Of a DNA stretch of 64,000 bases, positions 13,080 to 21,791 are shown in pieces. The position numbers and the translations under genes were made by a program. Source of the DNA: Notospermus geniculatus (lineage: Eukaryota; Nemertea; Pilidiophora; Heteronemertea; Lineidae); NCBI GenBank assembly GCA_002633025.1, contig NMRB01000151.1, forward strand, positions 440,764 through 504,763. The letters run 5' to 3'. How positions within the stretch are numbered: the first letter of the stretch is position 1; every line of letters begins with the position of its first letter. A model generated the notes under the pieces. The model was not told where the DNA came from. It was given only the letters and a program-made list of their open reading frames with translations, and ran no database searches.

Positions 13080-13300
13080 ACACAGGCCTACCGCGCGCAC
13101 CGCGGCGAATCCCAATTTCAAATTTCCCGCCACGCCCACTAATGCCATGCTGCTGGTTAGCCATTTTGCCGCCAGAGAGCGCTCCGTAGAGTCCCTGCAA
13201 AAACGCCGCTTGAACGTGTGAACCCCGTGCATCATCGCGTCTCGCACACGTTCATTACGCAGGCTGAGAAGCCACACGAAATCGACTTTCTTTCTATTTT
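13080..13300 (+). promoter_or_regulatory. CpG-rich promoter and probable non-coding first exon of SR gene A
   Basis: This block is rich in CpG (gcgcgcaccgcgg, cacgcccac, gagagcgctccg) against an AT-rich background. It contains GCCATTTTG-type YY1-like and GC-box-like motifs but no TATA box at a fitting distance. It ends in a pyrimidine tract and the donor-like ATTTT|GTAAGT at 13301. The first coding exon opens at an acceptor (tttttcag) just before 13833 and has 12 nt of 5' UTR, so an upstream non-coding exon is required. This is the best candidate. The transcription start is inferred. Confidence 0.5.
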
Positions 13301-13844
13301 GTAAGTTTTCCCCGTATTTGTGAGCGTTATACTAGCGCACCCTTGTAAAGTTTATTGCATACAATATAAGGTTTGAAGTGACTCGGTATATAAGCGAGGA
13401 AAGAATGAAAAATGTAGAAATTGATTGGAAATGTTGGGGGTTTCTTTCTTTCCTTTCGGTCCGCAACAATGGGCGAAGCGTGCGTGCAGCTTGTAGTGTG
13501 CATTGCAGATCAGCGCATGTTGTAGGGTAGGGTAAAAATCGGACCAAGATTAGGCTCTGGCGTCGTTAATTAAAGAACCTTATCCTGTGCTGTGTTTCCA
13601 GCCCATAGACTACTTTGTTTGTGCCCGTCCAGGCCTGTTCAGAATAAATAAACAGTGAGGTGTGTGGGCGGCTTCCTTATCCTTGCTTCCTCATCTGGTA
13701 GGGTCGCCACATTTCTTATGGTTTGTAGGCCTATCAACAAGTAGTTAGGCCTACCGGTAGGCCTAGTACAACTACAAGTTGGCCAACAACATCACTTCTC
13801 ACCAGCGATGCATTTAATTAATTCTTTTTCAGATTTAAAGAAGT

Positions 13845-16800
13845 ATGGGCAGCAGAATATACATTGGACGATTGTCTTACAAGGCAAACGAAGATGACAT
13901 CGCTGATTTCTTCAGAGGCTTTGGCAGGATACGAGAAATTTTACTGAAAAATGGTTACGGTTTTGTGGTAAGTTTCACATACTTGCAGTTGTTTCAAAAT
14001 GTACTGATAATAGATTGAGAGGAAATAGATGTGATGGCAGAAATGATCAGAATCATGATTTCAAGTTACCTTGAGCCATGTTGGCTGGCCCCCTGTCCTT
14101 TCATTATCAGTTGGTCTAATTCACTCCACTCTCTGTTTCTTCAGGAGTTTGATGATCCCAGGGATGCTGACGATGCAGTCTATGAATTGAATGGCAAAGA
14201 CTTATTGGGAGAGAAGTAAGTCCAATACAAGTTGTTCTGTCTCGTGTGATAATGGGATTTCTCTCTCAGTTGTGTTGCTGGCTCTAAAATGATAGTTACT
14301 TGTTCATGGTTGTTCAGTCAACAAAAGACCTCAGTCGCTGTAGTAAAATGATGCCTTTATCTTTTTGGGTCTGATCATGCATGAAGTCAGTTCCGAACTT
14401 CCTGATCCACAGCTACTCTCATTGGAATACATGTATTATCATGTGATTTTCTGGAGGAAGTTGTTGTAAACTAAATAAGCAATGTTTTGTGAATCAAGTC
14501 ACAGTTTGGTTTCTCTTCTTTCCCCAGAGTTAATTTAGAACATGCGCGTGGACCACGCGAGTCAAGGCGTGACAGTTACCGCGATCGCTTCAGGGACAGA
14601 AGACCTCGTGGCTGGTTGGATAAGTAAGACTTGTTTTTAATCATTCAACGTTGTTATATTGATATTGCAGAGTTTCAATTGAGCTTGCCCGGGGTCGTCC
14701 TCGAGGTCAGGACGTGTACCGGGGTCGAGATCGAGACTTTAGACGTTCTAGTAGACGAACCGGGAGGGGAGGTGGCGGCCGTGACAAGTAAGCGTCCATT
14801 ATAAACTGGGTATTCGGGTTCTTTTTATGGAATCAACTGGACTAGGAATTTGTCTGGTTGATTCCTTTGTTGTGAAGTATTAAAAGCCACCACCTTACAC
14901 TTCTAAGTTCAAAATGAGACAGGTATTGCCTGTCCACCGTAAAGTGATGTAGTTGTGGATGTGATCAGTGGAAATAATCAGGACACAAAGAAGTTCATGG
15001 GAGTTCTTCACCTGAAAAGAATTACGGCTGTAATGATGATGTATCTTTCGGGTCTGATAACGTCTGAAGACAGAATATACCCAACGTGTACTGAACAGCC
15101 TGTACTGCATGTATGATTGATAAATGGTGAAATAAATCCAGAGAATCTCACACTAGGACTTTGACGTTTCAGGTATGGACCCCCACTTCGTACGGACTAC
15201 CGTGTTATTGTTGAGAACCTCTCATCACGAGTCAGCTGGCAGGTAAGTCGCTCTCCGATTTGAGGACAACCAGAAGGGAAGGTGACAACTCGGGGCAGGT
15301 CAGATGCATATATGCCCCTTCAACTGGACACCTCCCCTTCTGGTGGTTTTCAATTTCTACCTTTCGATCCGTAGGATGAAAATGATGGGACCAGTAGTGA
15401 TCAGTCCTGCATCAACCTTTGAAAATGAGCATGTCCTAGAATTCGATAAGAACATACAATGATTTGAATATGGCTGTTATGATGACACATCTTTCGGGTC
15501 TGATGACGTCTGAAGATATTTAACCCAACGTGTACTGAACAGCCGTACTGATAAGTCGTGCGCTGACGTGATTGACGAAGTATTTTACTTTAGTCGTGAA
15601 GTTCTGATCGTCTGATGTCCTACCGAGTTAAGCAAGATGCGTAGAAGATTTGTTAAGTGCATCATTGGAGTGCAGGGTACCGATCAGCGGATCTTGTTTT
15701 TTGGCCTAGTCACATCTCTCATCTTTGACAAATCTCCAATCAACGAAATTGCTCCGGTGAACCCTGCATTTCAGTGATTTTGATTACTCGATATCATTTA
15801 AATCAAGTCTGCATGTCGGAAGTGATAAAAAAATTCAACATTACTTTGACTATATGATATATTTTTTTGCGTGGTACTAGGTAAGGTCAGAAATGTGTAT
15901 GCCACTGGAGTTCCTTTGGCTGAAGATACCGGCGTCCAAGTGGTTTCTGGTTGTCTCTGTGAGTGAGGTCGTCCCAATTGGAGGTTCTTAAGAGTTGCGG
16001 TCTTCAGGGTTCCTTTCCGTCCTGTGGTGGTGCGAGGTGACTTTCCACGAATACAAGGCTGGCATACATATTTCTGCACCAAAGCCAGTGAATTCTGACC
16101 ACACCACTCAAATAGCATGCAGACTTGTTCAAGAATTTCCAACTCCTTCCCCCATATTCGCCGACTTGTGATATTTAAGCTAATATTGTCTTCCTTTCCT
16201 AAGATAACCCCAGATGTTTGAAGGGTGAGGTTGAAAGTTACTGTGCAGAGATCCACCTGATGTGGCCGTACAACCCGAGGGCTGGCAACGTTCTCTCCAC
16301 TGGTGTGTCCATACAGGCTGGTTGGCCTTTCCAAAGATAGAGAGGGTCCTTTGGGTTGTTGCCAACCGTGTGTCGAGGATCTTTATCTTTCCTATTGATG
16401 TTGAGGATATCATTCGTGATGCTCTCTAATTGGGCCATTCTACTGATGATATACCTGGCTGAAAGAAGTTCCCCTAAACTCCGCGGCTGCCACATTCTCC
16501 CTGATTGTGGTCGCTGCTGATGATAGTCTGGTAGTGAACGAGCGATGTTGTACACCACCCGGTGTAAGAGGGCCACCGCTAGGGTCATTCTGGGCTTGTC
16601 ACTTGAACAGTCGCCACTTACGTGAAGGTAATTAATGTGAAGTTTGCTCACACAACTTATTCGAGAAGAATCAAGGGTAAAGGTATGGGGACAGAACCCA
16701 TTGTGATTACTCAAATGCTAAATAGCAATTTAATCCATAGACAACATGTCATGATTTCTTCTGAAAACAATGATGATAAATCTATGGAAATATTGGTTCT

Positions 16801-19271
16801 TTATCTTAAAATTTGAATGGATTATGCATAATTTCTTTTGTTAAAAGTCCGAGCTAAGTTTTATCTAGCCATTTCCAAAGTTACTTTATTATACAAAAAC
16901 GAACCTTGAGATTAGATAACGTTGAGTATGCAAGTAGAAGTGAAACATATCCATTCACACCTGTTTTGTTCTTGTTGTAACAGTTTGTGGTGCACACCTT
17001 GATTACGGTAATACCTAGGTCTTGAACTGTAGTGTCACCCTGCAACAGATGCACAGAAGGTGTCCTGTTAAATTGATGATCATTTTTTGGCCCAATGCCC
17101 TTCTGGGGTGTGTGTGACAAATTCAATGAGCTTACACTACTTCCGTGGTAAAAAGTGACTTGGCTGTACACGAACTCCTTGCTTCTGTGCATCTGTAGTG
17201 AGGGTGGCCAATAGGGCCATTTTCCTGTTCTCTCCGCCCAACCATTCGGTGACGTGCCCAGATGAGACGTGATGTGACAGACGGACTGTTCTCGCAAGAG
17301 TGATCCTCATCCCGTTCATGCCAGAAGTCGAGTGATACCCTGCTGTCAAGGTGGCCTCAGCATCAGCCAAGTGATGGCGACGAACACGATCCTCCACAAC
17401 ACTGCTTTGTTTTGAAGGGGTCATCCATTCAGTCAGGGTTCCTCCAGGTCCTTTAAAACCATGAAAGTCCAAGAATATAAAATGCTTAAATTTAAGGCCT
17501 TGAAAGTCCATAAACATTGAGAAAATCCTATAAAGTCCACAAAAGTCCTTAAAAAATAAAATGTTCAGTCTTGAAAATTAAATTTCCGGTGTTTTTTTAC
17601 ATTGTCTCGTTATTTCTTTCCGTCACGAAAGAGTAAAAGTCGGACGCGGATGCTGGTGCATATGGCCCAGCTTCTTTGTAGGTCATTAAATTTTACATAT
17701 TTGATACCATGAAAGTCCTCAAAAGGTCCATGAAATTTTACGGCTGTCTGGGGGAGGAACCCTGTCAGTGGCTCTAAACAAGAACACTCCACTCATGGTG
17801 CATACGTTCGTCATGATAGCTAATCTTTATGATTTTCGGCAAAAATAGCAACATTTCTTGATAGATTTTGTTCACAAAAGGACTTTGAAGAGTGTTGTGT
17901 TACTGTTTTCTCAATGGATGGCCCCTGTCATTCTGCATTGCATGCATTTGGGTAGAAGCTATGGCAGTGTCATTTCTTACCTTTTGCAGAAGATTTAGAA
18001 AAGGGCAGTATGTGACATGCCGCAGGTCCTACCAGAGTGTAATCTTTTCGGGGTTCCAGCTAGGTCTCAATCAGATGAACAGTGAAATTATTTTATCAGT
18101 GCACATGCACCAAAAAAGGGGCCAAGGCAACAGACATTCATCCTGTCAGTGTGTCCTGAGTGAACTTTTCGTTCAATTGTGAATCACTTTCAAAATGAAC
18201 TCCTGGCTGGAACCCTGGTTTTTACGCAGCCCCTGTGTGATTTGTGTGTATTCATATCCTGTTTTCGTTTGTTCCACCAGGACCTAAAGGATTACATGCG
18301 CCAAGCAGGCGATGTCACTTACGCTGATGCACACAAGCCAGTCAAGAATGAAGGGTAAGAGTACTGTTTGATTAACGTGGTGAAATAACGCATTAGCAAA
18401 TTGTTATGATCAGGCCTAAGCTGTCTGTGTAACAGTAGTTGACAGGTCTTTGAAATCTGAAGTTTGCATCATGGACATTGTGAATGCCTTTGAGCTGTTA
18501 TCATTGTATTAGTGTCCTTAGAGTGAATGCAGTTGATCCATATTGCCTATAACATGTATAATCAATTGTTTGACATTCTCTTTCAGTGTTGTCGAGTTCT
18601 CTTCCTACAGTGACATGAAAAAGGCCTTGGATAGGTTGGATGACACTGAAATCAACGGCAGACGCATTAAGTTGGTTGAAGACCGGAGGCGAAGTAGTAG
18701 GCGGAGGAGCCGCAGCAGGTGTGTGCAGTATTTTCAATATCTTATCATGAAGTTGAGTTGTTCATGCTGCTCATGAAGTTGAGTTGTTTAAATGTGAGGC
18801 CTAATGGTAGTACTTCATGAGTATCTGCTATGGAAACTACTGATTAATGGCCAGTTATTCAAATAAATCTTTTGTGTTTTATATCCTCAGTCCTCCGACT
18901 CATGAATCGTCAAAATCGTATCTTTCAGATCCCGCAGTCGATCCCGCAGCAGGAGGAGGTCCAGGTCCAGGAGTCCACGCTCCCGAAGTCGCTCTCGTAG
19001 CCGTAGTCGCCGACGCAGCCGTAGTCACAGGCGCAGTCGTAGCCGCAGTCGCAACAGCAAATCCAGGAGCAGAAGTCACAGCAGGGGGCGTGACAGGGGC
19101 AGCAAATCCAGGAGTCGCTCTCGTTCTCATAGCAGATCACCACGCAAGAATTCAAAGAGCAAGAGTCGCAGTAGGAGTCGAGACAGGGACCGATCTAAAA
19201 GTGCTTCACCTGCACCAGCCAACAATCACAGTCACGATTCAGAGAAGGAATCAGATAAAGGCGAGAATTAG
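13845..19271 (+). CDS. SRSF4/5/6: SR splicing factor, dual RRM (SRSF4/5/6, B52 type), copy A
   Basis: Nuclear RNA-binding protein that binds exonic enhancers and recruits the spliceosome. Coding exons: 13845-13967, 14145-14215, then either 14528-14623 (3a) or 14671-14787 (3b), 15173-15242, 18281-18354, 18587-18718, 18929-19271. All phases agree. The product is 302 aa (3a) or 309 aa (3b). RRM1 has RNP2 IYIGRL and RNP1 GYGFVEF. The second, pseudo-RRM carries SWQDLKD, the signature of this subgroup. The last exon encodes an RS domain of about 110 residues ending SDKGEN. The start codon is the first ATG after the acceptor at 13833. Exon boundaries inside RRM2 match those of copy B exactly. Likely autoregulated through the cassette at 16204-16627. 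Which vertebrate paralog is closest cannot be told by eye. Confidence 0.95.
14528..14623 (+). other. Alternative exon 3a of SR gene A ([10 protein letters not shown] type)
   Basis: Acceptor ccccag, donor gtaaga, 96 nt, phase 2 in and 2 out. It encodes the last beta strand of RRM1 and the linker ([15 protein letters not shown]...), which is the vertebrate-like EHARGPRR form, followed by an Arg/Asp-rich linker. It is interchangeable in frame with exon 3b. Confidence 0.85.
14671..14787 (+). other. Alternative exon 3b of SR gene A ([12 protein letters not shown] type)
   Basis: Acceptor attgcag, donor gtaagc, 117 nt, with the same phases as 3a. It encodes a second version of the last RRM1 strand and a Gly/Arg-rich linker ending GGGGRDK. 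The first exon of copy B (21792-21905) is of this type. The intron between 3a and 3b is only 47 nt (14624-14670). Confidence 0.85.
15026..15100 (+). ncRNA. C/D-box snoRNA, intronic, 28S guide (copy 1)
   Basis: Terminal stem GGCTGT (15026-15031) / ACAGCC (15095-15100). C box ATGATGA (15033-15039), D box CTGA (15091-15094), D' box CTGA (15054-15057), and a C'-like CTGAAGA at 15064. The element before D' (ATCTTTCGGGT) is complementary to ACCCGAAAGAT, which I recall as part of a highly conserved 28S rRNA segment. The D'+5 rule points to the G of that motif, in my recollection equivalent to yeast 25S Gm805. The 3' end lies 72 nt before the intron's 3' splice site at 15172, the spacing usual for intron-processed C/D snoRNAs. 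Confidence 0.85.
15269..15344 (+). promoter_or_regulatory. Intronic hairpin just after the exon 4 donor, SR gene A
   Basis: ACCAGAAGGGAAGGTG (15269-15284) pairs with 15329-15344 with one mismatch. An inner stem GGGGCA/TGCCCC (15292-15297, 15313-15318) stacks inside. The structure starts 26 nt after the donor. Copy B has a different hairpin in the same place, which suggests structural control of this donor. Function is inferred. Confidence 0.5.
15472..15544 (+). ncRNA. C/D-box snoRNA, intronic, same 28S guide (copy 2)
   Basis: Terminal stem GGCTGT (15472-15477) / ACAGCC (15539-15544). C box ATGATGA (15479-15485), D' box CTGA (15500-15503), D box CTGA (15535-15538). The guide CATCTTTCGGGT before D' gives 12 complementary bases to the 28S motif, one more than copy 1. 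The block CCCAACGTGTACTGAACAGCC-like end is also shared with copy 1, whereas the stretch between the boxes differs. It lies in the next intron, about 660 nt before the cassette exon. It is probably a local duplicate of the first snoRNA. Confidence 0.8.
16204..16627 (+). other. Candidate poison (NMD) exon, SR gene A
   Basis: A branch-like GCTAAT and the tract TTGTCTTCCTTTCCTAAG precede 16204. The matching donor is AAG|gtaatt at 16628. Spliced after exon 4 (phase 0), the frame reads I-T-P-D-V-stop (TGA 16219-16221). The same acceptor, the same six-codon frame with stop, and the same donor occur in copy B (23132-23657), with about 90% identity over the first ~210 nt. By comparison the adjacent exon 5 pair is about 83% identical. 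SR genes commonly hold such cassettes for autoregulation by nonsense-mediated decay. The open minus-strand frames over it (178, 158 codons) are shadows. Confidence 0.7.
17434..17764. mobile_element. hAT-like MITE in SR gene A intron, TIR CAGGGTTCCTCC
   Basis: CAGGGTTCCTCCAGGTCC at the left is matched by GGAGGAACCCTG at the right, over 331 bp. The flanks carry a 5-bp direct repeat TCAGT on each side. CAGGG ends are typical of hAT elements, and a 5-bp duplication fits the hAT5 type. The inside is made of 'gaaagtcc' motif repeats without coding capacity. A relative lies at 29266-29487. Confidence 0.75.
18891..18928 (+). other. Alternative upstream acceptor for the RS-domain exon
   Basis: A good acceptor (ttatatcctcag) precedes 18891, 38 nt upstream of the in-frame acceptor (atctttcag, exon from 18929). 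Using it shifts the frame, and the RS codons are then read as an Ala/Val/Gly-rich tail (open to TGA 19291-19293). Copy B has only the in-frame site. It may be unused. Confidence 0.4.
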
Positions 19272-20500
19272 GCCGCCATCATCCAGTGGTTGAACTGACA
19301 TTCTTTGATCCATTTGCATGATGTTATTGTGGACAGGCAAAATCCTGTCAATGATTTGACATGGTCTCGCCTCATGGGGACAGGTTGCCTTATAAAGCAC
19401 TTGACAATAACAGAGTAGGCACTGACAATCTGTTGTCATTAAGATTTGTATATATAGAAAAAGTTTCACAAATCACCATGATTTTGTTACACGAGTTGAA
19501 AATAACTTTTTCATCGCCCTAAATTATCTTCTCCATTTAGACCCGGACTTCAGGTTCTTCAAATTTTCATTCAACAATATTATGTTACTGCAAGTTCTCC
19601 TTCATCCATCTCTCTAGTTCAGCTATACCACGTGTACTCCAATGAGATTAATCCATTCCATGATAATGGCATTAACTAATCAGTGTGGGCTTATGCTGGT
19701 TGTAGGCTACATACCAGTCAATAGTTTGTTCAAATTGTGTTACTATTGTACACCCGTTGTTCGCTCCACTCGAGTTACTGCTTACTGTAAACATTAGGTT
19801 CTCGTGCTTTTATGGTTCTCATATTTTATTGCATTTTGTTCTCATTCTCAGATGTGTCGTGCAATTTTAAGCGGAGCTAGGTTTTCTCGACTCTTGGAAT
19901 AATTAAATCATTCAGTCTCTCCTAAGGAAGTTGTCATTGGCCTAGATTGTTTTGTCCTCCATTCAGGCTCTTAGTAAATATGATGTTGGCAAGTTTGTCT
20001 CCCGCTGCCTCTTTCATTAAATAGAAGAGTCCTAGATACCGAAGTACAAGAATGACAAATGTATTGATGTTGTTCTAGATGTACATGTATGTATGCAAAT
20101 GGTAAATATCGCTGAGAAAGATGATAGCTAGTTCTGTTGATTACAGTGACTGCTAATTGCACCTGTCTGTGAACTCGGTAAAAAAACTAGATGGTGACTC
20201 GCATAAGTGTAGGTAAATTTGGATGTTCGCCAAAGTGGTGGGATTTATTTGCTGTCAGTGTGTGACACATTGAACTTACTGAACATCAGTGATGAACTGT
20301 CCTTCACACCTTTATTTTCAAGTCATTAATGCATGTGCGAATATGTACATGCTTTCACTTTGCTTCCAACATGATGATGTCTCTTCGCCATTTCACTCTT
20401 GTTCCAGGGCTTATCTACTCCAGAACGCATTTTCATTGATTCATTCTGTATCTGTAAATTGATGTATGTACAAATAAACAAAGTTATTTTACTTCCATTC
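19272..20500 (+). other. 3' UTR of SR gene A
   Basis: Non-coding sequence after the TAG at 19269-19271, with AT-rich stretches and several ATTTA/TGTA words. It ends at the polyadenylation signal near 20473. Confidence 0.6.
20473..20478 (+). terminator. Polyadenylation signal AATAAA, SR gene A
   Basis: The first canonical AATAAA followed by a TTATTTTAC-rich stretch, about 1.2 kb after the stop codon. The cleavage site is probably within the next 15-30 bases. Confidence 0.6.
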
Positions 20501-20542
20501 TTCAGTATTAATTATCTACTACATTAATTGACCTTTTCATAG

Positions 20543-20585
20543 TGATGTTGAGGATATCATTCGTGATGCTCTGAACTAATTGGGC
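20543..20585 (+). repeat. Stray copy of a poison-exon segment
   Basis: GATGTTGAGGATATCATTCG and the following ~20 bases (gatgctct, aattgggcc) match 16396-16434 inside the candidate poison exon of copy A almost perfectly. It lies downstream of the 3' end of gene A, so it may be a remnant of duplication or part of a wider repeat. Confidence 0.7.
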
Positions 20586-20647
20586 CCTTAAATCCCAACT
20601 ATAATAGACAGAAACTGCTCCATAATATGAAGACGTATTTTCTGTAG

Positions 20648-20830
20648 GTGACCCACTCCAGCAAAAGGAGGTGCTTGTCACAAGTGATTGTCATTGGTCA
20701 TCAGTTTACTATCTACACTGCTATCCACTTATTGTCAACCTGCAGGGGCGTACATTTTGGCTATTGTGTACAGCCATTAACCCTTTCCTTGGTTGCGCCA
20801 AGCGCTGACTTGTCACATACTTCCCCGTAT
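20648..20830. mobile_element. Dispersed MITE-like repeat (CCACTCCAGCAAAAG family)
   Basis: It shares 'cactccagcaaaag', 'catcagtttact', 'tattgtcaacctgcag' and 'gtacattt' with 40490-40695, and in reverse with 62125-62222. In the 40.5 kb copy the two ends are inverted repeats (see that entry). There are no coding frames. Confidence 0.65.
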
Positions 20831-21109
20831 TAGAAAGTTGTCATTATGGCATCCTTTGCCGATGAAATAGTCAGAAGGATCAGCCAGCTCAGAGATGGCG
20901 AGGGAGCTTACCCGTGCGTAGTAGCCTAGATATTTGAGTGGCTTGCATCAAGCCGGTGTGAAAGAATTGGGGCATCAGTATCAGATATCGAGGGAGGAGG
21001 CAAGGACACTAGAGCTACGTGGTGGTGTCTTCCCTGTTCGGTTCACTTCACTTTCTCTCATTTTGCCTTTTTACCATTCTTCTGGTGACTAATTTACCTG
21101 CCACACCAG

Positions 21110-21540
21110 TCGCGCGCCACCTATTGCTAAAATACAACACTCACCGGAAGTGCTTGTCGGGCTGAATGCGTGCGCACCTTTAATTTCATGAATTTGCATT
21201 GTTCTCCCGATTTGTAAGCGGCTATAAATGTGATTATTTTATCATTTCTGCTGAATAAATGTTGTTTTGTCGTCAAAAGTGTTTTCCTACTATTACCTAG
21301 CACGTGCAGAAGTGTCGTTTGACTGCCCAAAATACATTCCAGTGGCTTCACAAGCTATTTTCGTTTTCGGAAACGCGCTGCGTCGCCGCCCGCCGCCATG
21401 CTTGGGCGCGCCGGCCTTCACGCCAATGCACATGCCACATGCCACATGCACACAGACATGCACGTACGTGTACCACGCAGGGCGTATTCCTGGTGGCGGT
21501 GCAGTGGAGTGGAAGACCTGTCCTGTGCGTACATGAATGA
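21110..21540. promoter_or_regulatory. CpG-rich block, possible promoter of SR gene B
   Basis: GC- and CpG-rich sequence (gtcgcgcgccacc, cgtcgccgcccgccgcc, gggcgcgccggcc) with an ETS-like ACCGGAAGTGC (21144-21154) and a TATAAAT at 21222. It lies 230-660 bases before the gap at 21773. It could be the start of gene B, whose first exons would then lie in the missing sequence, or a divergent promoter. The open frames across it on both strands carry no domain. Confidence 0.4.
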
Positions 21541-21791
21541 TGCCATTGGGTTTGGCATCTGGGGTCGCACTAATTTGCGTCCAACTGCGACCAATTGCGT
21601 CCAATGGAATGGCGTCCAACACTATAAAAAAGTAATTTTTAAGAATAAAGTGTCCATATCAATATTTATGAGTGTAGGCAGGAGTCAATCAAACATTCCT
21701 GAAATGAATTTGGAACGTTTTCAATCGTTTATTTACATGATTTATTGAGTTTATTTTCGCGCCCAGAAGCTGNGTCATCTTCTATTCATAG

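Noticed and set aside
15798-16714. Overlapping minus-strand open frames of 178, 77 and 158 codons
   Set aside because: They lie antisense to the conserved SR cassette. Their similarity to 23.1-23.6 kb comes from that cassette, and they contain no domain.
18847-19293. 148-codon Ala/Val/Gly-rich frame and minus-strand Cys- or Ala-rich frames
   Set aside because: Shadows of the RS-repeat codons of SR gene A. I kept only the alternative-acceptor possibility as a finding.
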